Of a DNA stretch of 20,028 bases, positions 1-7,289 are shown one piece after another. Source of the stretch: Lachnospiraceae bacterium (GTDB lineage Bacteria; Bacillota; Clostridia; Lachnospirales; Lachnospiraceae); the NCBI GenBank assembly GCA_014804225.1, contig JAAVAF010000108.1, forward strand, positions 1 to 20,028, written 5' to 3'. Position 1 is the first letter of the stretch. Every line of letters starts with the position of its first letter. Below the pieces are notes generated by a model. It searched no databases. It saw only the letters and a program-made list of their open reading frames with translations, and was not told the DNA's origin. The position numbers and the translations under genes are program-made.

Positions 1-1
1 C

Positions 2-487
2 TTACCTATATTAAAGAAAAAAAGTATCCAGATAACCAATGCAGGATTTGAGAATGCACTAAAGGCGGTTGAATATATAGAAGCAAGCAACCTATATCCG
101 GCAAATTTGATATGGAATTTAGTAGACAGTCAGTTTTATATAGAAAACTATGCGCCGGTTGGCGTAAACAGCATTGCTTTTTTTTATAACAGATTCAAAA
201 AAATTTACATATATGGTGCAGGTGTCTGTGGCAAAAATCTGACAGCGTATTTCAAACATAAAGGATGGCAGCAAAATGGTCTTGTTGTTACCGATAAAGC
301 CGCGCAGGATACAGAATGTATTCTTTTCGATGATATCCAGATGGATGATGAAACAGGAATTATCGTTTCGGTGATCCGTCAGAAAGTATCGGAGGAAATT
401 GTTAAGTACATAGAAACAAAATCAAACTGTAAACGGGAGCAGTTGTTTGTGGTTTATGACTGTAAGGCAATACGACTACCCGAATAA
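2..487 (+). CDS. C-terminal part of a surface-polysaccharide protein with a Rossmann-like YGAG module (5' partial)
   Basis: The reading frame is open from the first bases of the window, so this is the 3' end of a longer gene; the first internal ATG at 107 is unlikely to be its start. The visible 161 residues hold a lead-in segment and then a Rossmann-like module beginning KIYIYGAGVCGKN (YGAGVCG encoded at 212-232), followed by alternating strand/helix sequence ending near LFVVYD. The same kind of module is fused to other enzymes in this operon (LicD, GT2 and DUF4422 proteins), so the missing N-terminal part is probably also a glycan-assembly enzyme, but nothing visible identifies it. It lies 24 bases upstream of the next gene on the same strand. 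The module could bind a nucleotide or nucleotide sugar by analogy with GxGxxG folds; this is inference. Confidence 0.7.
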   Translation, partial: LPILKKKSIQITNAGFENALKAVEYIEASNLYPANLIWNLVDSQFYIENYAPVGVNSIAFFYNRFKKIYIYGAGVCGKNLTAYFKHKGWQQNGLVVTDKAAQDTECILFDDIQMDDETGIIVSVIRQKVSEEIVKYIETKSNCKREQLFVVYDCKAIRLPE

Positions 488-511
488 ATAGCGGAAGGTA
501 TAGGTATTTAT

Positions 512-1225
512 ATGAACATTGCAATGATCATAGCAGGCGGCAGTGGAAATCGCATGCATCAGGATATACCGAAGCAGTTTCTTACGGTAAATGAGAAACC
601 TGTCATTATATATACATTGGAAGTATTTCAAAAACATCCGGCAATTGATGAAATTGTGGTAGTGTGCATAGAAGGATGGGAGCAGGTGCTTTGGGCGTAT
701 GCCAGGCAATTTAATCTGACCAAAGTTACCGCAATCGTAAAAGGCGGAGACTGTGGGCAGAATTCCATATATAGGGGACTTGAGGAAATCGGGAAAAGTC
801 ATGAGTCGGACGATATTGTTTTAATCCATGATGCGATTCGCCCGATGGTGTCAGAGGAAATTATATCCGACTGTATCAACAAGACAGTTGAGTATGGTTC
901 TGCCATTGCGTGCATTCCATGTGCGGAGGCGATGCTGGTGTCTGAAAATCAGGAAAATTCCAGTCAGATATTTGACCGGACTTATTTAAAAAGGACACAG
1001 ACACCGCAAGGATTTAGGGTTGGAAGATTATTGGATATACATAAAAAAGCTCTTGAACAGGGCATTACAAATTCAACGGCATCATGCACGCTTATGATAG
1101 AAATGGGTCAGGAAGTCTATTTCTCAAAAGGTTCCGAGAAGAATATAAAGCTTACAACTGTGGAGGATATTGACATATTTAAAGCACTGCTTCTTGCAAA
1201 AAGGGCAGAATGGCTTAAGGAGTAG
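512..1225 (+). CDS. IspD/TarI-family cytidylyltransferase (probable CDP-alditol synthesis)
   Basis: A 237-residue protein of the normal length for the IspD/TarI family, which joins CTP to an alditol phosphate (methylerythritol phosphate for IspD, ribitol-5-phosphate for TarI) and releases pyrophosphate. The N-terminal CTP-binding motif AGGSGNRM (residues 8-15) and PKQF (20-23), HDAIRP (106-111), KRTQTPQGF (160-168) and KLTTVEDI (213-220) are all present, so it should be catalytically competent. The start is supported by GGAAGG upstream of ATG 512. Its stop is one base from the start of the SDR gene, and a LicD-family transferase follows, which points to a CDP-alditol for surface glycan modification and not to isoprenoid synthesis. 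A housekeeping IspD role cannot be excluded from sequence alone. A second, diverged paralogue lies at 6544-7257. Confidence 0.88.
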   Translation: MNIAMIIAGGSGNRMHQDIPKQFLTVNEKPVIIYTLEVFQKHPAIDEIVVVCIEGWEQVLWAYARQFNLTKVTAIVKGGDCGQNSIYRGLEEIGKSHESDDIVLIHDAIRPMVSEEIISDCINKTVEYGSAIACIPCAEAMLVSENQENSSQIFDRTYLKRTQTPQGFRVGRLLDIHKKALEQGITNSTASCTLMIEMGQEVYFSKGSEKNIKLTTVEDIDIFKALLLAKRAEWLKE

Positions 1226-1226
1226 T

Positions 1227-2234
1227 ATGAGATATTTAAATAGTGAAATATACCGGAAAAATGTCAAAACGGCAGTTGAACATACCGTTGGTTTTGATGT
1301 TTTTTCAAACAAAAGTGTGCTCATACTTGGAGCATCGGGATTGATTGGTTCATTTATTGCAGATTGCTTTATTTATGCAAATGAATATTTAGCCGCAGGG
1401 ATTACTATATATGCTGTAAGCCGAAACGCAGCGCAGTTAAAAGAACGGTTTGGAGATATTTATGGAAGTTATCTGAACTTTATTGAGGCAGACGTAACTG
1501 TACTGGATATTGCGCTTCCGTTTGATTATATTATCCATGCTGCAAGTTATGGACATCCGAGAGCATTTAGAGAAATGCCAGTGGAGGTATTATTGTCCAA
1601 TGTCATGGGGACGCAGAGGGTACTTGAAATTGCCAAGTTAAATTCTGCATGCCGCGTGTTGTATATATCTTCCGGAGAGGCGCAGGAAAAAGTGGATCAT
1701 TTATCTGCGAGGGCATGTTATCCGATGGGAAAGAGGGCAGCAGAAACACTTTGTATCTCTTATCATAAAGAATATGACACGAATGTCATAATTGCGAGAC
1801 CATGCCATACGTTTGGCGCAAATGTAACAAACAATGATAATCGGGCAACGGCACAGTTTATTGCATCAGCAGCGAATGGCAGAAATATTGAGATGTACAG
1901 TGCAGGGGAGCAGGTGCGTTCATTTTCTTATGTGGCTGATTGTGTATCGGGACTCTTGACAGCGTTGGCTAAGGGGGACTGCGGAGCTGTATACGGTGTT
2001 TCTTCCGATGAGAGTAGTTCTGTCAGAGAATTTGCAAATAAATGCGCAGCTGTTGGAAAGTGTAAAGTAGAAATGCATATGCCAAGCGGTATCGAAAAGG
2101 CGGAAACGTCCCCTATTGCAAATCAGATTGTGAATAACGATGCATTAAAAAACTTGGGCTGGCAGCCGGCGTTTTCAATTGACAGGGGAATTGCAGAAAC
2201 AATTGGAATCATGAAAGAAATGGGAAGAAACTGA
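1227..2234 (+). CDS. NAD(P)-dependent epimerase/dehydratase (extended SDR)
   Basis: A 335-residue extended short-chain dehydrogenase/reductase. It has the NAD(P)-binding motif GASGLIG (35-41), a strand with HAAS (104-107), ISSGE (147-151), and the catalytic YxxxK as Y165-PMG-K169. The C-terminal half has the RSFSYVADC segment typical of nucleotide-sugar epimerases, dehydratases and decarboxylases. The frame is open to an ATG at 1170, but ATG 1227 is chosen because AAGGAG at 1217-1222 sits 4 bases before it, and because 1170 would overlap the preceding gene by 56 bases. Sandwiched between a cytidylyltransferase and a LicD protein with single-base gaps, it is almost certainly translated with them. 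Its substrate may be a nucleotide sugar or an alditol/ketose phosphate feeding the CDP-alditol; the sequence does not decide. Confidence 0.87.
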   Translation: MRYLNSEIYRKNVKTAVEHTVGFDVFSNKSVLILGASGLIGSFIADCFIYANEYLAAGITIYAVSRNAAQLKERFGDIYGSYLNFIEADVTVLDIALPFDYIIHAASYGHPRAFREMPVEVLLSNVMGTQRVLEIAKLNSACRVLYISSGEAQEKVDHLSARACYPMGKRAAETLCISYHKEYDTNVIIARPCHTFGANVTNNDNRATAQFIASAANGRNIEMYSAGEQVRSFSYVADCVSGLLTALAKGDCGAVYGVSSDESSSVREFANKCAAVGKCKVEMHMPSGIEKAETSPIANQIVNNDALKNLGWQPAFSIDRGIAETIGIMKEMGRN

Positions 2235-2235
2235 T

Positions 2236-3444
2236 ATGGAGATGTTTTACAGGAAAAGTATTATAGGTGAAATTGCAAAGGGAATAGAGAGTCTGATAGA
2301 ACAGGGAATTATTAATAAAGAACGAAAGATTCTTCTGTATGGTCTTGACAGTTTTTCTTTTGCAATGAGGACGATATTTTCAAATCTGGGATATCACAAT
2401 ATTGAGGGATATGTATCTGATGATAGAGCGGCAGTATTGCAGCGTCGGCTTGAAATAAAAAACTTTGCATGCCGTTTTTTGAATCGGGAAATGGATGCTA
2501 TCAATGTATGGACATTTGAGGAAAGGCTGATGCCGTTTGACAATGATGCTTTGATAATTGTTGCTTCAAAAACCGATACGCTGGAAAAAGAAAAGTTGGA
2601 GGCAATGGGATATAAAGAAAATATCCATTATTATATGGTATATGATTTTAAGGATGCCAAGCTTGACAGTTTCTTTGCATCAAAGTCCCGAATGTCATTA
2701 ATAGAGATAAAACAGACAGAGAAAGAGATTCTTGCGTACGTAGACAGATTTTGTCAAAAACATAGTCTGCGTTACTGGGTGTGTGGCGGTACACTTTTAG
2801 GTACAATTCGACATAAGGGATTTATTCCTTGGGATGATGACATCGATATTTTCTTGCCGTGGCAGGATTACCTGAAACTGATGGATATTTTTGAGAAAAC
2901 GGAACGTTTTGACATCATGGGATTTGGGACAGAGGGCGCGGACGGTTTTCCGGACCTGTTTGCAAAAGCAGTGGATAAAAGAACGGCAGTGGATGAGGAT
3001 AAGGGTACGCTCAGGAAAATTAATCCATTGTGGGTAGATATTTTCCCGTTGATCGGTCTGCCGGATAACGAGGAGGAAAGACATTTATTTTTTGCGGAAT
3101 ATAAGGAGCTGAATCGCTGCATGTGGCAGGATTTTTATGCAACGAACGGAAAGACTGATATTTTCCTGAACTGGCTTCCGAAACAGCGGGAATTTTTATG
3201 TAAATATGATTTTGATCAATCCTCTTATGTGGGGGTCTTGGGAACTGTGTATGGGGAGCGGGACTGTACAACAAGAGGGGTATATGATGAAACTGTCAGA
3301 ATGCAGTTCGAGGATATTGAGGTAAATGTGCCTGCCGGATATAAGGAATATCTGGATAATCTTTACGGAACCGACTGGATGCAGCTTCCCGAGGAGAGCA
3401 AACGAAAAACACATCATAATATGTTGACTTACTGGATCAGGTAA
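2236..3444 (+). CDS. LicD-family phosphotransferase with N-terminal Rossmann-like module
   Basis: A 402-residue protein in two parts. Residues about 30-140 form a Rossmann-like module starting KILLYGLDSF, related in pattern to the YGAG modules of neighbouring genes. Residues about 165-402 form a LicD domain with the signature GGTLLGTIRH (184-193), GFIPWDDDID (195-204) and a later WVDIFPL. LicD proteins transfer phosphocholine or alditol phosphate from CDP donors to glycans; human fukutin and FKRP, which are distant relatives, use CDP-ribitol. No choline uptake or activation genes (LicA, LicB, LicC) are visible here, while CDP-alditol-type cytidylyltransferases flank it, so a pentitol-phosphate transferase is the better inference. 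The start ATG 2236 is one base after the preceding stop, with GGGAAG at 2222-2227 as ribosome binding site. Confidence 0.88.
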   Translation: MEMFYRKSIIGEIAKGIESLIEQGIINKERKILLYGLDSFSFAMRTIFSNLGYHNIEGYVSDDRAAVLQRRLEIKNFACRFLNREMDAINVWTFEERLMPFDNDALIIVASKTDTLEKEKLEAMGYKENIHYYMVYDFKDAKLDSFFASKSRMSLIEIKQTEKEILAYVDRFCQKHSLRYWVCGGTLLGTIRHKGFIPWDDDIDIFLPWQDYLKLMDIFEKTERFDIMGFGTEGADGFPDLFAKAVDKRTAVDEDKGTLRKINPLWVDIFPLIGLPDNEEERHLFFAEYKELNRCMWQDFYATNGKTDIFLNWLPKQREFLCKYDFDQSSYVGVLGTVYGERDCTTRGVYDETVRMQFEDIEVNVPAGYKEYLDNLYGTDWMQLPEESKRKTHHNMLTYWIR

Positions 3445-3461
3445 AGACGGGGAGGCGTGTA

Positions 3462-4640
3462 ATGATGATTAGTATCATTGTTCCGGTTTATAATGTCGCA
3501 GAATATTTGCCTCAATGTATAGAAAGTATCTGTTGTCAGACATATGCGGATTTGGAAATCATACTGGTTGACGACGGTTCGACAGATAACAGTCCTGCTA
3601 TTTGTGATGCGTATGCTGTAAAGGACAAGCGTATTCAAGTGATACATAAGGAAAACGGTGGACCTTCCGCTGCAAGAAAGATGGGAATTGCCGCAGCGCA
3701 GGGGGAATACATTTCTTGTGTGGATAGTGACGACTGGATTGAGCCGGACATGCTGCAGAAACTTATGGATATGGGTGCAGGCGCAGATATTATTGTGGCT
3801 GCTGGATACGAGGAATGTGACGGTTATCGGGGAGTAAAAAAGAATACTGTTCCGGAAGGGCTTTATGCGACGAAAAAACAACGTGAAGATTTGTATGGAA
3901 GAATGCTTATGAATGGTAATTTCTTTGAATACGGTATCCAGACAAGTCTGTGGGGAAAGCTGTTTAAAAGAAACATATTTGAGAAATATTGCGCGGAAGT
4001 TGCGGATGTTATCAATTATGGTGAGGATACGGCATGCATTTATCCATGTGTTTTAGCAGCTGAATCAATATATGTGACCAATCTGCTTTTGTATCATTAC
4101 CGGGTGCGGAAAGGATCTATTGTAAGAAGCACCAAAGTGAGTGAGGAAAATTTCAGGTATCTTCATAAGACATTAAAATCGAATTTTGATCGGACTGTGT
4201 ACAAGGAAATATTAAACATACAGTTACGGTATTTTATGTGGCAGGCACTGCTTTTAAAGGGTTATGAGCGCATTGGCAGCCGCATGGCGCTTTTTCCGTT
4301 TGAAAAGGTCAAGCCGGGAATGCGGGTAGCTGTATACGGTGCAGGATTGTTTGGGCAGGTGATAGAGAATTATTGCCGTTGTTCAAAAGACTTATCAGTT
4401 GCAGCGTGGTTTGACAGGCGTTATGACATGTATATCCGACAGGGACTGCCTGTAAAATCAAGCAGTGATGTAATGAATACCGATTTTGATGTACTTGTTA
4501 TAGCGATTTTGAATGTCAGTCTGGCAGAACGTATCAAAGAGGACTATGTCAGATTGGGGTTGGCAGAAGATAAGATTGATTTGGTGAATATGGAAATTTT
4601 GGACAGAACGGATTTACCGCAGTTTTGTTTTGACCCATAG
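3462..4640 (+). CDS. Family 2 glycosyltransferase with C-terminal Rossmann-like YGAG module
   Basis: A 392-residue protein. Residues 1 to about 230 are a GT-A fold family 2 glycosyltransferase: SIIVPVYN at the N terminus, nucleotide-binding DDGSTD (37-42), the metal-binding DxD region in DSDDW (88-92), and a GED segment in the acceptor half that fits the usual catalytic base region. Residues about 285-392 are a separate Rossmann-like module starting RVAVYGAGLFGQV, the same type as in the genes at 2-487 and 2236-3444. The enzyme would add a sugar from a nucleotide-sugar donor to a lipid-linked or growing glycan at the cytoplasmic face. GGGGAGG at 3449-3455 precedes two adjacent ATG codons (3462 and 3465); 3462 is given. 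The sugar and acceptor cannot be read from sequence. Confidence 0.9.
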   Translation: MMISIIVPVYNVAEYLPQCIESICCQTYADLEIILVDDGSTDNSPAICDAYAVKDKRIQVIHKENGGPSAARKMGIAAAQGEYISCVDSDDWIEPDMLQKLMDMGAGADIIVAAGYEECDGYRGVKKNTVPEGLYATKKQREDLYGRMLMNGNFFEYGIQTSLWGKLFKRNIFEKYCAEVADVINYGEDTACIYPCVLAAESIYVTNLLLYHYRVRKGSIVRSTKVSEENFRYLHKTLKSNFDRTVYKEILNIQLRYFMWQALLLKGYERIGSRMALFPFEKVKPGMRVAVYGAGLFGQVIENYCRCSKDLSVAAWFDRRYDMYIRQGLPVKSSSDVMNTDFDVLVIAILNVSLAERIKEDYVRLGLAEDKIDLVNMEILDRTDLPQFCFDP

Positions 4641-4697
4641 CACCAGTATGCAAAAAAATTTGCTGTAGCTGTTCATGCCAATCGGAGGAGGAATATT

Positions 4698-5783
4698 ATG
4701 AATTTAGCAATCTACGGTGCGCAAGGTACAGCTTTAGGAGCATATCAGGCAATCCATAACTTATATCCAATTCGTAAAATAGAGTGCTTTCTTGTCACAA
4801 GCTGTGGAGATAATGCTGAATCTCTGGCGGGACTTCCTGTTTTAGAATTGGATTCATATGCGGATGGGTTGTCAGAGGATGAGAAGAATAATGTGGAGAT
4901 TCTCATCGCAACTCCGGAAACTGTCATGCAGGAAATAGAAAAAAGTCTGGATAAAAAGGGGTTACGCTGTCATGTGCGTCTTACATCTTCCAGATTTGCC
5001 CAATTACAGAGCTTTCATTGTACCTGCGATAAAAAGTTTCTTCCGTTAACGGCATTGCCGGTGGGATATCATAAGGCAGACATGCATGTATTTATGGCTA
5101 AATTTTATAAGGACAAGGAGCTTTCAGAGAAATATTTAAAATCAGACTGGATTACGCCGATTCAGGTTGGCGCTGTTCTTTGCAGGGAAAGGATTGCAAA
5201 TATATTGGATTGCGAAGGGGAACATATATCAGAGAAAAATGTAAACTATTCGGAACTCACGGCGCTTTATTGGATCTGGAAAAACCGGCTAAATGGCCAG
5301 TGGTCTGTTAATGCACATGGGTATTATGGATTATGTCATTATAGAAGGATATTGGAATTATCAGATGATGATGTACTAAGACTGGAGGACAATGAGGTTG
5401 ACGTTGTGCTGCCTTATCCGATGTCCTATGAACCCGATATAGAAAAACATCATAAGCGTTACATAAAGGATCGGGACTGGGCTGCACTGCTTCAGGCTTT
5501 GGAGGAATTGTCTCCCGAGTATGCGGCAGTTTTTCCGGATATTTTAGCGCAGCCGTATTTGTATAATTATAATATTATGATAGCAAAAAAAGAGGTACTG
5601 GCAGCTTACTGCAGCTGGCTGTTTCCCATTCTGGAACGGGTGGAGGAGTTAAGCATTCCAAAAGGAAGAGAGAGGAATGACCGTTATATTGGTTATATGG
5701 GAGAAACGCTGGCTACGCTTTATTTTATGGCGAACAGGAACAGGATGAATATTGTGCATGCGGGATGCAGATTTCTGACTTGA
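4698..5783 (+). CDS. DUF4422 putative glycosyltransferase with N-terminal Rossmann-like module
   Basis: A 361-residue protein. The N terminus (1 to about 100) is a Rossmann-like module starting MNLAIYGAQGT. From about 128 to 350 it matches my recollection of DUF4422 (exopolysaccharide/capsule) proteins: VFMAKFYKDK, NYSELTALYWIWKN, GLCHYRR (211-217), YNIMIAKKEVLAAYC, WLFPIL and RNDRYIGYMGET are the recognisable blocks. DUF4422 proteins are commonly encoded in capsule and O-antigen loci and are thought to be glycosyltransferases. The start ATG 4698 is preceded by GGAGGAGG at 4684-4691. A 57-base gap separates it from the GT2 gene, with no convincing terminator or promoter, so it is probably in the same transcript. 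Confidence 0.83.
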   Translation: MNLAIYGAQGTALGAYQAIHNLYPIRKIECFLVTSCGDNAESLAGLPVLELDSYADGLSEDEKNNVEILIATPETVMQEIEKSLDKKGLRCHVRLTSSRFAQLQSFHCTCDKKFLPLTALPVGYHKADMHVFMAKFYKDKELSEKYLKSDWITPIQVGAVLCRERIANILDCEGEHISEKNVNYSELTALYWIWKNRLNGQWSVNAHGYYGLCHYRRILELSDDDVLRLEDNEVDVVLPYPMSYEPDIEKHHKRYIKDRDWAALLQALEELSPEYAAVFPDILAQPYLYNYNIMIAKKEVLAAYCSWLFPILERVEELSIPKGRERNDRYIGYMGETLATLYFMANRNRMNIVHAGCRFLT

Positions 5784-5841
5784 TACGATTCAGGGCAGAT
5801 AAAGTTTTCCGAAACGGCATTAGCGAGGAGAGAAAAAATGT

Positions 5842-6510
5842 ATGAGCTTTGAACTTACGGCATCATTGATGTGTGCCAATTATGGCAACTTGGAGAAAGA
5901 GGTTAAGGAACTGGATGAGGGTGGCATCGACTCGTTTCATATTGATATCATGGATGGAAGGTTTGTACCAAACTTTGCGATGTCCTTAAATGATATGAAA
6001 TACATAGCAAGTGCAACAAAAAAACCGCTTGACGTTCATCTGATGATAGAACACCCCAACAATCGTGTAGAGATCTTTCTAAAAAACTTGCGAAAGGGTG
6101 ACACAGTATATATCCACCCCGAAGCAGAATACCATCCGTCAACAACTTTACAGAAAATCATCGACGCAGGAATGATACCGGGCATTGCAATCAATCCGGG
6201 GACAAGCGTGGAAACGGTATATGAGATGCTGCGTATTGTGAAAAAAGTTCTTGTCATGACTGTAAATCCCGGAAATGCGGGGCAGATGTATATGCCGTAT
6301 GTTGGGGAAAAAATAGAGAAACTTCTGCCTTTAAAGGAAAAGATGGGTTTTAAGGCATACTGGGACGGTGCGTGTAGCGCTGATAAAATACGGAAGTTTG
6401 CGCCAAAAGGAATGGATGGCTTTGTGCTGGGAACAACACTTCTGTTTGGAAAAAACAGGCCGTACGGGGATATCATACGGGAAATTCATAATTACTGTGA
6501 TGATATCTGA
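5842..6510 (+). CDS. Ribulose-phosphate 3-epimerase-like protein (divergent Rpe family)
   Basis: A 222-residue TIM-barrel protein of the ribulose-5-phosphate/xylulose-5-phosphate epimerase family. The residues expected to bind metal and catalyse are in place: S8, H33 and D35 in HIDIMDGRFVPN, H66 in DVHLM, M139 in MTVNPG and D175 in WDGACS. Two normally glycine-rich phosphate-loop motifs differ: VNPGNAGQ replaces the usual VNPGFGGQ, and WDGACS replaces VDGGI. This marks a diverged branch that may act on a related sugar phosphate. It directly precedes a CDP-alditol-type cytidylyltransferase and a polyol-phosphate-type dehydrogenase, so it may supply xylulose-5-phosphate or another ketose phosphate to them. 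The start ATG 5842 follows GAGGAG (5825-5830) by 11 bases; an out-of-frame ATG at 5838 has better spacing but stops after four codons. Confidence 0.86.
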   Translation: MSFELTASLMCANYGNLEKEVKELDEGGIDSFHIDIMDGRFVPNFAMSLNDMKYIASATKKPLDVHLMIEHPNNRVEIFLKNLRKGDTVYIHPEAEYHPSTTLQKIIDAGMIPGIAINPGTSVETVYEMLRIVKKVLVMTVNPGNAGQMYMPYVGEKIEKLLPLKEKMGFKAYWDGACSADKIRKFAPKGMDGFVLGTTLLFGKNRPYGDIIREIHNYCDDI

Positions 6511-6543
6511 AACGATTCATAAGGAAACAGGAGGCAGCGGCTG

Positions 6544-7257
6544 GTGGCAATTGCATTAATCTTATCAGGAGGAAACGGCACGCGTCTTGGTGCGGATATT
6601 CCAAAGCAGTACATAGAAGTTTGCGGCAGATGCGTCATTTCCTACTGCATTGAGCGTCTGTCCTGTCATGAAAGGATTGATGGGATACAGATCGTGGCGG
6701 CGGGGCAGTGGCACGAAACGATACGCAAATGCATAGAAAGATATGACCAAAACAGGAAATTTAGAGGTTTTTCAGAGCCAGGTGAAAACAGACAGCTTTC
6801 CATCTATAACGGACTGACGGATGTTAGAAAGTATGCGGAGGATTCAGACGTCGTGCTAGTGCACGATGCGGCAAGACCCATGCTTTCTGCACAGATGATA
6901 ACAGACAGTTTGCGGGCGGTAAGCGGACACGACGGGGTATTGCCGGTGCTTCCAATGAAGGATACCGTATATCAAAGCGCGGATGGAGAGCGTGTTGGTA
7001 GACTTTTAAACCGGAGTGAGATTTATGCAGGACAGGCGCCAGAGGTTTTTCGAATTGGCCCCTATTACGAGGCGAACAAAAGGCTCTATCCTGACAAGAT
7101 ACTGGAAATCAACGGTTCAACGGAGCCCGCGGTAATGGCAGAAATGGATATTGTCATGATACCGGGAGATGAGGGTAATTTCAAGATCACGACAAGGGAC
7201 GACCTGGAGCGTTTCAAAGAGATTGTACAAAGGCAGAATGACATATTGAATACATAG
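6544..7257 (+). CDS. Second IspD/TarI-family cytidylyltransferase, diverged
   Basis: A 237-residue IspD/TarI-type cytidylyltransferase with SGGNGTRL (8-15), PKQY (20-23), HDAARP (107-112) and KITTRDD (214-220). The segment that reads TQTPQGF in the paralogue at 512-1225 is GQAPEVF here (163-169), which suggests a different alditol phosphate substrate or a relaxed site. The start is GTG at 6544, preceded by AGGAGG at 6529-6534 with a 9-base spacer; no ATG lies nearby in frame. It follows the Rpe-like gene by 33 bases and precedes the dehydrogenase by 32 bases. The three genes read as a cassette that interconverts a pentulose phosphate, reduces it to a pentitol phosphate and activates it with CTP. 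The identity of the pentitol is inference. Confidence 0.86.
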   Translation: MAIALILSGGNGTRLGADIPKQYIEVCGRCVISYCIERLSCHERIDGIQIVAAGQWHETIRKCIERYDQNRKFRGFSEPGENRQLSIYNGLTDVRKYAEDSDVVLVHDAARPMLSAQMITDSLRAVSGHDGVLPVLPMKDTVYQSADGERVGRLLNRSEIYAGQAPEVFRIGPYYEANKRLYPDKILEINGSTEPAVMAEMDIVMIPGDEGNFKITTRDDLERFKEIVQRQNDILNT

Positions 7258-7289
7258 AACAGAAAAGTTAGAAGTTATGGGAGCAGCAA

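Noticed and set aside
1170..1226. Longer start for the SDR gene
   Set aside because: It would overlap the cytidylyltransferase by 56 bases, while ATG 1227 has an ideal AAGGAG site.
4650..4663. GCAAA/TTTGC mini-hairpin between the GT2 and DUF4422 genes
   Set aside because: The stem is only 5 bp and lacks a T-tract; it is unlikely to end transcription.
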